From Bacteroides pyogenes_A (GTDB taxonomy: Bacteria; Bacteroidota; Bacteroidia; Bacteroidales; Bacteroidaceae): a DNA stretch of 64,000 bases. The stretch is from the NCBI RefSeq assembly GCF_048595595.1, contig NZ_CP184347.1; one strand, given 5' to 3'. This document shows, in pieces, positions 25,608-34,181 of the stretch (its first letter is position 1; each line of letters opens with the position of its first letter). The position numbers were made by a program, and so were the translations under genes. The notes beneath the pieces are model-generated. The model was not told the DNA's origin, ran no database searches, and saw only the letters and a program-made list of their open reading frames with translations.

Positions 25608-26474
25608 TCATTCTTGCTTTCTCAAGTTTAAAAGTTCCACACAACTCCTGAGACTCTCTTCCCAATGAGGAATCTCAAGATCAAACGTCTTTTTTATTTT
25701 TGTTTTATCAAGTACCGAATAATGGGGGCGGTTTGCTTTCGAAGGATATTCTGCCGTATGCAAAGGTTTCACTTTACAGGAAGTTATGCCTGCCAACCGG
25801 TGAATTTTCAAAGCGAAATCATACCACGAGCAAACCCCCTCATTGCTAAAGTGGTAAGTTCCCCCGGTTATTCCTTTATTTATAATGGCATAAATCGCTC
25901 TTGCCAAATCATTTGCATAGGTAGGGGTTCCGATCTGATCGAACACGACTCCCAGCTCATCACGCTCTTTGCCCAGCCGGATCATTGTTTTCACAAAATT
26001 ACTGCCATAGATGGAATAAAGCCAAGCCGTGCGGATGATAAGCGCATTCTCACAATGCCGCATAACTTCTTTTTCTCCTTCCAATTTACTGAATCCATAT
26101 ACAGAATCAGGAGAAGGTGTGCACTCCTCCGTATAGGGGACGTGCGAAAGCCCGTCGAACACATAGTCCGTAGAAAGATGAATCATCGCAGCATTATTGA
26201 CTTGAGCAGCCCGTGCCAATATTCCCGGAGCTACAGCATTCAATTGCCATGCTGGTTCTTTCTCATCCTCCGCCTTGTCGACAGCCGTATAACCGGCACA
26301 ATTCACAATCAGTTCGATACTTTCTCCGGAAACATATTTGCGTACGGACTCTTCATTGCAGATGTCGAGTTCGTGCACATCCGTAAAATAATATGTATGT
26401 TTTTGATTTTCAGCTGCCAGCGCCTGCATAGCGCTTCCAAGTTGCCCATTGGCGCCTGTTACTAAGACTCTCAT
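25608..26474 (-). CDS. rfbD: dTDP-4-dehydrorhamnose reductase
   Basis: 288 residues, an extended SDR enzyme doing the last step of dTDP-L-rhamnose synthesis. NAD(P) binding: VLVTGANGQLGSAM at the start. Active-site region: HLSTDYVFDG, then VYGFSKLEGEKEV with the Tyr-x3-Lys-type pair. It is adjacent to DUF4924 (stop and start touch). The other rhamnose genes here, rfbA and rfbB, are 33 kb away, and rfbC is not in the window, so the pathway genes are split. Confidence 0.95.
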   Translation of the reverse strand: MRVLVTGANGQLGSAMQALAAENQKHTYYFTDVHELDICNEESVRKYVSGESIELIVNCAGYTAVDKAEDEKEPAWQLNAVAPGILARAAQVNNAAMIHLSTDYVFDGLSHVPYTEECTPSPDSVYGFSKLEGEKEVMRHCENALIIRTAWLYSIYGSNFVKTMIRLGKERDELGVVFDQIGTPTYANDLARAIYAIINKGITGGTYHFSNEGVCSWYDFALKIHRLAGITSCKVKPLHTAEYPSKANRPHYSVLDKTKIKKTFDLEIPHWEESLRSCVELLNLRKQE

Positions 26475-27020
26475 TTACTCCGCAAGTTTTAATTCGCCTT
26501 TCCTCTCCTTATCATAATAGTTCGCCAGCATAGAAAGGAAACTGCTGATCGCTCCTACTGCTTTCAAAGTTTCTTCACTAATGGTTTTCTTCTGCAAACG
26601 GAGCAATAATACTCCATATAACGCTTCGAAACATGTTTCCAATTCAGGCTCATCTTTCTTTCCGCTTTTGTTACGCAACTCTATAACAAACGGTAACGCT
26701 TTGAAATAAGCGGCGTTATAAAAAGGGTATTGAGGCGAAGCGGCCAATGCCTTATGAAGTTCCGTCAAGTTAATAATGACATTCTTGTTAATCTGAAGAT
26801 GTCCTTTGTCTTGCACCCCCTCCTCCCTCATCATGGTGATAAGGTTTCGATACCATTCCGTCATTTCGGCGCGCTGCTCCTCCGGATAACGGACAATGAT
26901 ATTGGCATTGAGCCTTTCGAGTTCGCAGTCATAGGCGCGAATCAGATCTTCTTCCTGCCACATATATATAAGATATTCTGCAATATTTTTTTCTTTCAGT
27001 TGCTGTGCTACCCGATTCAT
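26475..27020 (-). CDS. DUF4924 family protein
   Basis: 181 residues, all-helical and soluble, with no signal peptide. It matches the Bacteroidota family DUF4924, recognisable from QLKEKNIAEYLIYMWQEEDLIRAY at the start and AISSFLSMLANYYDKER near the end. Function is unknown. It is tightly packed between lysE (12 bp) and rfbD (0 bp), a gene order I recognise as common in Bacteroides, so a link with envelope sugar supply or translation is possible but not shown. Confidence 0.85.
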   Translation of the reverse strand: MNRVAQQLKEKNIAEYLIYMWQEEDLIRAYDCELERLNANIIVRYPEEQRAEMTEWYRNLITMMREEGVQDKGHLQINKNVIINLTELHKALAASPQYPFYNAAYFKALPFVIELRNKSGKKDEPELETCFEALYGVLLLRLQKKTISEETLKAVGAISSFLSMLANYYDKERKGELKLAE

Positions 27021-27032
27021 ACTTCTTTCCTT

Positions 27033-27686
27033 TTAGTAAAGCGATTCCCCAAGCAATGTATAAACCAACCCTGCCACCGAAGCCAATATCACAAAACCGC
27101 CAATCACCCTATTTAAAATCCAAATACCGCGCAAATTGAACTTAGTACGCACTTTATTTACAAAGAAAGTGATTCCAAACCACCACACCAATGCTCCCAA
27201 AACGATAGCAACATATCCTGTGATCTCTTCAAATACCAGCACACCCGGTTGCACAAAAGCGAAACGGGCAAAAAGTCCGATAAAAAGAAGAATGATCAAA
27301 GGATTGGAAAGAGTAACGAAAAATGCAGTAATGAAATTATGAAAGTAAGAGCCTTTGTTGGACGAAGCCGGGCGAATGGAATGCACGGGATTGCTCCGAA
27401 AAGTATAAATTCCGAAAACAAGCAGCATAATGCTGCCCAACAACTGCAAGTAAAATATGTTTTTATTGATATAGTCGAAAACAAAGCTCATGCCATAGCC
27501 CGTCAGCAGAGCGTATGCGATATCGCTTACAGAGGCTCCCAACCCGGTCACGAACCCATACCAACGCCCCTTGTTCAGAGTGCGCTGAATACAAAGAACC
27601 CCTACCGGGCCTAAAGGTGCGGATACTACAATACCTATGATAAAGCCTTTAATTAAAATATCAAATATAGTTTCCAACTGAATCAT
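27033..27686 (-). CDS. LysE-family amino acid exporter
   Basis: 217 residues with about six hydrophobic segments, typical of LysE/RhtB transporters. The N-terminal signature is FIIGIVVSAPLGPVGVLCIQRTLNKGRWYGFVTGLGAS, with Gly/Pro-rich helix 1. The middle has FFVTLSNPLIILLFIGLF with the conserved Asn-Pro. The substrate is not predictable; family members export basic or small neutral amino acids. It is the first gene of the operon leading to prfC. A near-consensus -7 box (GATATTTG) lies just before the ATG. Confidence 0.88.
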   Translation of the reverse strand: MIQLETIFDILIKGFIIGIVVSAPLGPVGVLCIQRTLNKGRWYGFVTGLGASVSDIAYALLTGYGMSFVFDYINKNIFYLQLLGSIMLLVFGIYTFRSNPVHSIRPASSNKGSYFHNFITAFFVTLSNPLIILLFIGLFARFAFVQPGVLVFEEITGYVAIVLGALVWWFGITFFVNKVRTKFNLRGIWILNRVIGGFVILASVAGLVYTLLGESLY

Positions 27687-27827
27687 GTGGCAAATATCGC
27701 ACTTTTTTATGAGAAGAAGCTAGTATATTAACGTTTTTTCGGAACATGTGCTTCGCAGACTACGGGAACCCATCCGAATATTTCTTCCGGATGCTTCTAC
27801 AGCTTATTGTTTTTATAGTAAAAGTAG

Positions 27828-27918
27828 TTCGTCTTTCGTCTGTGTTTTATTCGTCTGCCGTTCGGCAGACGAATAAAACACAGACGAAAGACGAATGGAA
27901 CACGAGTGTCAGACGAAT
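27828..27918. repeat. Long hairpin repeat, ATTCGTCT family, copy 1
   Basis: Arms 27828-27860 and 27863-27895 (33 bp each) are perfect reverse complements around a 2-base centre. A further 22-bp unit (27897-27918, ending GTGTCAGACGAAT) extends the right side. The arms are made of 22-bp units beginning ATTCGTCT or ending AGACGAAT. It sits between divergent lysE and purL. The rest of 27687-28065 has no gene. Confidence 0.9.
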
Positions 27919-28065
27919 AACTTTTTAAACAGAAAGTAAAGCGTTTAGCATCTTTTTCTCTTATTTTTCATAATCGCACCCGAACGGAACAGCGAAGTGT
28001 ATATCCCCCTTAAATGATGATATTCTTTTTATGAGTATTTTCTTCTTGCCACCACCGAATTTATT

Positions 28066-28073
28066 TATCTTTG
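28066..28073 (+). promoter_or_regulatory. -7 box (TATCTTTG) for purL
   Basis: A perfect TAnnTTTG element 33 bp before the purL ATG, with a weaker CTTG about 17 bp upstream. No purine riboswitch is visible in the short leader. Confidence 0.6.
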
Positions 28074-28106
28074 CACCACAGAAAAAACGTAAAATCTAAA
28101 ATACAC

Positions 28107-31100
28107 ATGATTCTTTTTTTCAGAACCCCTTCCAAGAGCATGATTGCCGTAGAGAGCAATCATCGGCTCACCCCCGACGAAAGTGATAAACTCTGCTGGC
28201 TTTTTGGCGAAGCTGTCATGGAGAACGAAGAAAAACAAGATGGATATTTTGTTGGTCCCCGACGTGAAATGATTACTCCATGGAGTACGAATGCCGTAGA
28301 GATTACCCAAAACATGGGTCTTGAAGGAATCGGCCGCATCGAAGAGTTTTTCCCCGTGAAAGATGAAAAAGCCGATTACGACCCAATGTTGCAACGCATG
28401 TATAAGGGACTGGATCAGCAGATATTTACAACCAACCGGCAGCCGGAACCCATCCTTTACATTGACGATCTGGAAGCCTACAACGAAAAAGAAGGTCTGG
28501 CTCTCTCGAAAGAAGAAATGGAATATTTGAAAAAGGTGGAAAAAGATCTCGGAAGAAAGCTGACTGATTCCGAAGTATTCGGATTCGCGCAAATCAACTC
28601 CGAACACTGCCGCCACAAGATATTCGGAGGAACGTTCATCATTGACGGAGTAGAACAGGAACCTTCGCTGTTTCAAATGATTAAAAAGACAACTCAGGAA
28701 AATCCGAACAAAATCATCTCGGCCTACAAGGACAATGTAGCCTTTGCAGAAGGCCCGGTAATCGAACAGTTCGCTCCTGCCGACCACTCCAAACCCGATT
28801 TTTTTCAAATCAAAGATATTAAAAGCGTAATTTCGCTGAAGGCCGAAACACACAACTTCCCCACAACGGTTGAACCTTTCAACGGTGCTTCCACAGGTAC
28901 CGGAGGCGAAATACGCGACCGTATGGCCGGAGGCAAAGGCTCATGGCCGATTGCGGGAACTGCCGTCTATATGACTTCTTACCCCCGCACGGATGAAGAG
29001 CGCCCTTGGGAAGAGATACTGCCGGTACGCAAATGGCTGTATCAAACTCCCGAACAGATCCTGATCAAAGCCTCTAACGGTGCGTCGGACTTCGGAAACA
29101 AATTCGGGCAACCGCTCATCTGCGGTTCGGTACTTACATTCGAACATACCGAGAACAATGAGGTCTACGGCTACGACAAAGTCATTATGCTGGCCGGAGG
29201 CGTAGGTTACGGCACACAGCGCGACTGCCTGAAAGGCTCGCCCGAAGCGGGAAATAAAATCGTAGTGATCGGCGGCGACAACTATCGCATCGGACTGGGT
29301 GGAGGTTCCGTTTCTTCGGTCGATACAGGACGATACAGCAGCGGTATCGAGCTGAATGCCGTGCAGCGCGCCAACGCCGAAATGCAAAAACGTGCCAACA
29401 ACGTGGTGCGCGCTCTTTGCGAAGAAGAAACAAACCCGATTGTTTCTATTCACGACCACGGTTCGGCAGGGCACGTAAACTGTTTGTCGGAGCTGGTGGA
29501 AGAGTGCGGCGGCCTAATCGACATGAGCAAACTGCCTATCGGCGACAAGACTTTGTCGGCCAAAGAGATTATAGCCAATGAAAGTCAGGAACGGATGGGA
29601 CTGCTCATCAAAGAGGAAGCACTCGAACACGTGCGTAAAATAGCCGAACGCGAACGTGCTCCGATGTATGTGGTGGGCGAAACCACCGGAGATCACCGCT
29701 TTGCCTTCCAACAAGCCGACGGTGTGCGCCCCTTCGACTTGGCGGTAGACCAGATGTTCGGTTCGTCGCCCAAGACATATATGGTAGACAAAACAGTGGA
29801 ACGTATTTATAAAGCACCGGAATACAATGCAGCCAAACTGCACAAATACCTCATCAATGTGCTTCAATTAGAAGCGGTAGCCTGCAAAGACTGGCTGACT
29901 AATAAAGTAGACCGTTCGGTGACGGGGAAAGTCGCCCGCCAGCAATGCCAGGGAGAGCTTCAATTGCCGTTGAGCGACTGTGGCGTGGTAGCTCTCGACT
30001 ACCGCGGCGAAAAAGGGATCGCCACATCAATCGGGCACGCTCCGCAAGCAGCATTGGCAGATCCGGCGGCAGGTTCGGTTCTTTCCGTATCCGAAGCGCT
30101 CACAAACCTCGTATGGGCGCCGATGGCGGAAGGCATGGACAGCATTTCCCTCTCAGCCAACTGGATGTGGCCCTGCCGTTCGCAGGAAGGCGAAGACGCT
30201 CGTCTGTACACAGCCGTGAAAGCGTTGAGCGATTTCTGCTGCGCTCTGCAAATCAACGTGCCCACCGGAAAAGACTCGCTTTCGATGACTCAGAAGTACC
30301 CCGACGGAGAAAAAGTCATTTCTCCGGGAACCGTGATTGTTTCCGCCGGAGGCGAAGTGTCGGATGTAAAGAAAGTAGTATCTCCCGTATTGGTAAACGA
30401 TGCGAAGACCACTTTGTATCATATCGACTTCAGCTTCGACGAACTGAAACTCGGCGGCTCGGCATTCGCCCAATCGTTGGGAAAAATCGGTGATGCCGTG
30501 CCTACCGTACGGGATGCCGAATATTTCCGCGACGCATTCCTTGCCATACAGAAACTTATCGGCAAAAAACTGATTCTGGCGGGACACGACATATCTGCCG
30601 GCGGTCTCATTACCACGCTGCTCGAAATGTGTTTCGCCAACACGGAAGGAGGTATGGAAATCGACCTCGACAAACTGAGGGAAAAAGACATCGTGAAGAT
30701 TCTGTTTGCCGAAAACCCCGGCGTTGTCGTCCAAGTGAGCGACAAGCATAAGGAGGAAGTGAAAAAAACGCTGGAAGAAGCGGGCGTAGGTTTCGTGAAG
30801 TTGGGTAAACCGACGGATGAACGGCATATACTCGTATCAAAAGACGGTGCGACTTACCAGTTCGGCATCGACTATATGAGAGATGTATGGTATACCTCTT
30901 CTTATCTGCTCGACCGTAAACAGTCGATGAACGGTTGCGCCAAGAAGCGCTTTGAAAATTACAAGATGCAGCCCGTAGAGTTCGCATTCATGCCCGGCTT
31001 CAAAGGCAAGCTTTCTCAATACGGCATCAGCCCCGACCGGCGTACTCCGAGCGGCGTGCGCGCAGCCATCATCCGCGAGAAAGGAACCAACGGAGAGCGC

Positions 31101-31811
31101 GAAATGGCCTACTCGCTCTATCTCGCCGGTTTCGACGTGAAAGACGTTACGATGACCGATCTCATCAGCGGGCGTGAAACTTTGGAAGATGTGAACATGG
31201 TCGTTTATTGCGGAGGCTTTTCCAATTCCGATGTTTTAGGTTCCGCCAAAGGATGGGCGGGAGGTTTCCTGTTCAACGAAAAGGCAAAAACCGCTTTGGA
31301 TAAGTTTTATGCACGCAAAGATACCTTGTCTTTGGGCATTTGCAACGGTTGCCAGCTGATGATGGAGCTGAACCTTATCAACCCGGAACTGAAGAAGAAA
31401 GGCAAAATGCTGCACAACGACTCGCACAAGTTCGAATCTACCTTTGTGGGAGTCACCATTCCTACAAACAGAAGCGTAATGTTCGGCTCGTTGAGCGGCA
31501 GCAAACTGGGGATTTGGGTAGCCCACGGAGAAGGAAAGTTCTCATTGCCTTATGACGAAGACAAATACAATGTAGTGGCCAAATACAACTATGACGAATA
31601 TCCGGGCAATCCGAACGGCTCCGACTACTCGGTAGCTGCTTTGGCAAGCGCGGACGGCCGGCATCTCGCCATGATGCCCCATTTGGAACGTGCCGTCTTC
31701 CCGTGGCAAAACGCTTATTACCCGGCAGAGCGTCTCGATAACGATCAAATCACTCCGTGGATGGAAGCATTCGTAAACGCCCGCAAGTGGATTGAAGAAA
31801 AGGTAAAATAA
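28107..31811 (+). CDS. purL: Phosphoribosylformylglycinamidine synthase (large, single-chain)
   Basis: 1234 residues from the ATG at 28107 (MILFFRTPSKSMIAVES), downstream of a perfect -7 box, so the earlier in-frame Met is rejected. It converts FGAR to FGAM with glutamine and ATP in purine synthesis. The order is an N-terminal PurS-like domain, a linker (FGFAQINSEHCRHKIF), two AIRS-like halves (SLKAETHNFPT; GLGGGSVSS; TGKDSLSMT) and a C-terminal class I glutaminase with nucleophile Cys in GICNGCQLMMEL and His in MMPHLERAVFPWQ. Full length and monocistronic. Confidence 0.97.
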   Translation: MILFFRTPSKSMIAVESNHRLTPDESDKLCWLFGEAVMENEEKQDGYFVGPRREMITPWSTNAVEITQNMGLEGIGRIEEFFPVKDEKADYDPMLQRMYKGLDQQIFTTNRQPEPILYIDDLEAYNEKEGLALSKEEMEYLKKVEKDLGRKLTDSEVFGFAQINSEHCRHKIFGGTFIIDGVEQEPSLFQMIKKTTQENPNKIISAYKDNVAFAEGPVIEQFAPADHSKPDFFQIKDIKSVISLKAETHNFPTTVEPFNGASTGTGGEIRDRMAGGKGSWPIAGTAVYMTSYPRTDEERPWEEILPVRKWLYQTPEQILIKASNGASDFGNKFGQPLICGSVLTFEHTENNEVYGYDKVIMLAGGVGYGTQRDCLKGSPEAGNKIVVIGGDNYRIGLGGGSVSSVDTGRYSSGIELNAVQRANAEMQKRANNVVRALCEEETNPIVSIHDHGSAGHVNCLSELVEECGGLIDMSKLPIGDKTLSAKEIIANESQERMGLLIKEEALEHVRKIAERERAPMYVVGETTGDHRFAFQQADGVRPFDLAVDQMFGSSPKTYMVDKTVERIYKAPEYNAAKLHKYLINVLQLEAVACKDWLTNKVDRSVTGKVARQQCQGELQLPLSDCGVVALDYRGEKGIATSIGHAPQAALADPAAGSVLSVSEALTNLVWAPMAEGMDSISLSANWMWPCRSQEGEDARLYTAVKALSDFCCALQINVPTGKDSLSMTQKYPDGEKVISPGTVIVSAGGEVSDVKKVVSPVLVNDAKTTLYHIDFSFDELKLGGSAFAQSLGKIGDAVPTVRDAEYFRDAFLAIQKLIGKKLILAGHDISAGGLITTLLEMCFANTEGGMEIDLDKLREKDIVKILFAENPGVVVQVSDKHKEEVKKTLEEAGVGFVKLGKPTDERHILVSKDGATYQFGIDYMRDVWYTSSYLLDRKQSMNGCAKKRFENYKMQPVEFAFMPGFKGKLSQYGISPDRRTPSGVRAAIIREKGTNGEREMAYSLYLAGFDVKDVTMTDLISGRETLEDVNMVVYCGGFSNSDVLGSAKGWAGGFLFNEKAKTALDKFYARKDTLSLGICNGCQLMMELNLINPELKKKGKMLHNDSHKFESTFVGVTIPTNRSVMFGSLSGSKLGIWVAHGEGKFSLPYDEDKYNVVAKYNYDEYPGNPNGSDYSVAALASADGRHLAMMPHLERAVFPWQNAYYPAERLDNDQITPWMEAFVNARKWIEEKVK

Positions 31812-31902
31812 AAAAGACCCGTTTCAAACACGGAAAAAAATAAACCATTGATAGACGGAAGAGTATCCGAGAACTCCTGTAAACAAACCAAATTCTCTTT
31901 AA

Positions 31903-31946
31903 CCCCTTATCCGGCCTTCGTTCTACTATGAAAGCTGAATAAGGGG
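31903..31946 (+). terminator. Probable terminator after purL
   Basis: CCCCTTAT (31903-31910) pairs with ATAAGGGG (31939-31946), with a partly paired continuation inside. There is only a weak T-rich tail. It lies about 90 bp past the purL stop. The remaining bases 31947-32125 are AT-rich without a gene. Confidence 0.5.
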
Positions 31947-32125
31947 ATTACCGTATCTTGAATAAATCAGGTATAAGCGAGACCGAATCCTTTTTCTATT
32001 TTAAAACATATTCTTCTGTTATTTTAAGCTATAAATTTGAGTTCTCGAAAAAAAAGCTTATTTTTGTCTATCTTTCCTAAATCAAAGAAGAACACAATTA
32101 AGCAAATTCAAAAGGTCTGTTTTAT

Positions 32126-32491
32126 ATGAGAAAAAGGTCTCTTTTTTTAATGTTATTTTCCTTCATCCAAATCGCATCGGTCTGGGGACCGCCAAGAGGC
32201 GAAGAACAGGCTTTCAAGAATAATCTGATAATTATCAATGGGTCCTTTTGGCTCCACCCATATTCGGGACTCATCTACACAACACTGCTCTTTATTCTTG
32301 CCGTAATTACTTTTCGAAACTTGAGCTTAAACAAACAACAAAAAAACATGAATCGAAAGTACGAGTTTTTATTGATGCCGTACATGACATGCAACTCCCC
32401 CTTACACATCTCAAAAACACCTTTAGAAAAACTGTGCATGGAAAAAGCTTTGCCACAGGAAAATACTGCAGACATCAATATCGCACTGTAA
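32126..32491 (+). CDS. Remnant of a membrane sensor histidine kinase
   Basis: 121 residues. A signal-like N-terminus (KRSLFLMLFSFIQIASVWG) is followed by a second membrane segment (LIYTTLLFILAVITF, about 50-66). A coiled stretch leads into KYEFLLMPYMTCNSPLHISKTPLEKL. That last part resembles the start of a HisKA domain (EFFTNISHELRTPL...GPLEKL) but the phospho-acceptor His context is gone. It looks like a hybrid two-component sensor whose periplasmic sensor and kinase core were deleted. The next gene supplies the AraC output domain. Whether it is still made is unknown. Confidence 0.5.
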   Translation: MRKRSLFLMLFSFIQIASVWGPPRGEEQAFKNNLIIINGSFWLHPYSGLIYTTLLFILAVITFRNLSLNKQQKNMNRKYEFLLMPYMTCNSPLHISKTPLEKLCMEKALPQENTADINIAL

Positions 32492-32512
32492 AATATAAAT
32501 ATTTTATCAAAC

Positions 32513-32977
32513 ATGACAAACAATCTTACAGATACCCAAAAAACAGATGCATACGCTTCAAAAATGGAATTTTCCGAAAACGTGATGAACACCTGCGTGA
32601 ACAGAATAACAAAAGAAGAAATCCTGAAAAACGGGACAAGCATGAATTGGCAGTTCATCATCAATGTAAGAAAGCATGTAGAAAAAAACATAGGCAATCA
32701 GCAGTTCAATGTAGACATGCTTTGCAGCCTGATGGGAATGAGTCGGACCAGCTTCTACAATAAATTAAAATCCCTGACGGATCAGGCTCCTGCCGATTAC
32801 ATCCGCCTTATCCGGCTGGAATATGCAATCAGGCTACTAAGAGAAGGAGAGCACAATATAACCGAAATATCTGAAATGACAGGATTTAACGATGCCAGGT
32901 ATTTCCGGCAAGTATTCAAAAAATACTTTAAAATAAGTCCCAGCCAATACAGTAAAAAGATTAGAGAGCACAGATGA
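32513..32977 (+). CDS. AraC-family DNA-binding protein (output domain of a hybrid two-component system)
   Basis: 154 residues. The last 100 residues are a complete double-HTH AraC domain: FNVDMLCSLMGMSRTSFYNKLKSLTDQAPADYIRLIRLEYAIRLL, then NITEISEMTGFNDARYFRQVFKKYFKISPSQY. The preceding FIINVRKHVEKNIGNQQFNVD is the linker typically seen between receiver and HTH in Bacteroides hybrid two-component proteins. No receiver domain is present. It is 21 bp after the truncated sensor and 19 bp before the chromate-transporter pair, so it may regulate them or simply be a relic. Confidence 0.85.
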   Translation: MTNNLTDTQKTDAYASKMEFSENVMNTCVNRITKEEILKNGTSMNWQFIINVRKHVEKNIGNQQFNVDMLCSLMGMSRTSFYNKLKSLTDQAPADYIRLIRLEYAIRLLREGEHNITEISEMTGFNDARYFRQVFKKYFKISPSQYSKKIREHR

Positions 32978-32996
32978 AAGGAGGAAAACGAAAAGA

Positions 32997-33584
32997 ATGA
33001 ATATCTACTTCGAACTGTTCGGAATCTTTTTTAAGATAGGAGCTTTCACCATCGGAGGCGGATACGCCATGGTCCCTCTTATCCAGAATGAGATTGTGAC
33101 AAGACGAAAATGGATCGCACAGGAAGATTTCATCGATCTGCTTGCCATAGCACAATCGTCGCCGGGAGTGCTGGCTGTAAACATAGCGATCTTTATCGGA
33201 TACAAACTGCGTGGCATACGCGGAAGTGTCGTCACTACGCTGGGAACTGTCCTGCCGTCGTTTATTATCATACTGGCTATTGCCCTGTTCTTCCACAATT
33301 TTAAAGACAACCCCGTAGTCGAACGGATTTTTAAAGGCATCCGCCCCGCCGTGGTAGCCTTAATCGCCGCGCCTACATTCACCATGGCCAAAGCAGCCCG
33401 CATCAACCGATACACGGTGTGGATACCCGTTTCATCCGCATTGCTCATCTGGTTGCTCGGTTTCTCTCCGATCTGGATTATCATAGCAGCCGGATTAGGT
33501 GGATTCGCATGGGGAAAAATAAAAAAAGAAGAGAGCTGGACGGCGGAAAACGACGCGGTAAGCGGGACGAAACAAAAACCATGA
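32997..33584 (+). CDS. Chromate transporter, half-size protein 1
   Basis: 195 residues, several membrane helices. The CHR-family signature is FFKIGAFTIGGGYAMVPLIQNEIV near the start, then AIAQSSPGVLAVNIAIFIGYKLRG. Bacteroidota carry paired short CHR proteins that together equal one full-length ChrA, and this is the first of such a pair. The family is named for chromate efflux, but the natural substrate in gut bacteria is unclear. It is followed by half 2 after 45 bp. Confidence 0.9.
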   Translation: MNIYFELFGIFFKIGAFTIGGGYAMVPLIQNEIVTRRKWIAQEDFIDLLAIAQSSPGVLAVNIAIFIGYKLRGIRGSVVTTLGTVLPSFIIILAIALFFHNFKDNPVVERIFKGIRPAVVALIAAPTFTMAKAARINRYTVWIPVSSALLIWLLGFSPIWIIIAAGLGGFAWGKIKKEESWTAENDAVSGTKQKP

Positions 33585-33629
33585 ATAAAGAGTCATACAG
33601 ACTAAGAAACAGAAAAAATTAAGGAAGCT

Positions 33630-34178
33630 ATGATTTACTTGCAGCTGTTTTACACATTTTTCAAAATAGGTCTCTTCGGATTCGGCGGAGGTTATGCCAT
33701 GCTTTCGATGATTCAGGGTGAAGTGGTGGCCCGTTACGAGTGGATCAGTGCGCAGGAGTTCACAGACATCGTAGCCGTCAGCCAAATGACGCCGGGGCCT
33801 ATCGGAATCAATGCAGCCACGTATGTTGGGTTTACAGCAACCGACAGCGTGTGGGGTTCGGTTATCGCCACGTTCGCCGTCATTCTTCCTTCGTTTATCC
33901 TGATGCTTACAATCAGCAGGTTCTTTCTGAAGTATCAAAAACATCCGGTCGTAACATCCGTCTTCAAAGGATTACGACCGGCCATTGTGGGGTTGCTGGC
34001 TTCGGCGGCATTGATGCTGATGAACGTCGGGAATTTCGGTTCACCCGTCACAGACACTTACACGTTCGTTATCAGCATATTGATTTTTGCCATAGCCTTT
34101 GTCGGCACCAGAAAGTACAAAATAAACCCTATCCTGCTGATTGTGGGCTGCGGAATCGCCGGCCTGTTGCTTTATTAA
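33630..34178 (+). CDS. Chromate transporter, half-size protein 2
   Basis: 182 residues with the same CHR signature (FFKIGLFGFGGGYAMLSMIQGEVV; AVSQMTPGPIGINAATYVGF) and about six hydrophobic segments. It is homologous to the preceding protein and probably pairs with it in the membrane in opposite orientation, as described for short-chain CHR pairs. Its stop is only 3 bp from the stop of the convergent glycosidase-like gene, with no visible terminator between them. Confidence 0.9.
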   Translation: MIYLQLFYTFFKIGLFGFGGGYAMLSMIQGEVVARYEWISAQEFTDIVAVSQMTPGPIGINAATYVGFTATDSVWGSVIATFAVILPSFILMLTISRFFLKYQKHPVVTSVFKGLRPAIVGLLASAALMLMNVGNFGSPVTDTYTFVISILIFAIAFVGTRKYKINPILLIVGCGIAGLLLY

Positions 34179-34181
34179 TCA

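Noticed and set aside
27746..27928. Short similar peptides (SVFYSSAVRQTNKTQ type) encoded across the three hairpins
   Set aside because: Their likeness comes from the shared DNA repeat. They appear on either strand and have no consistent start or stop.
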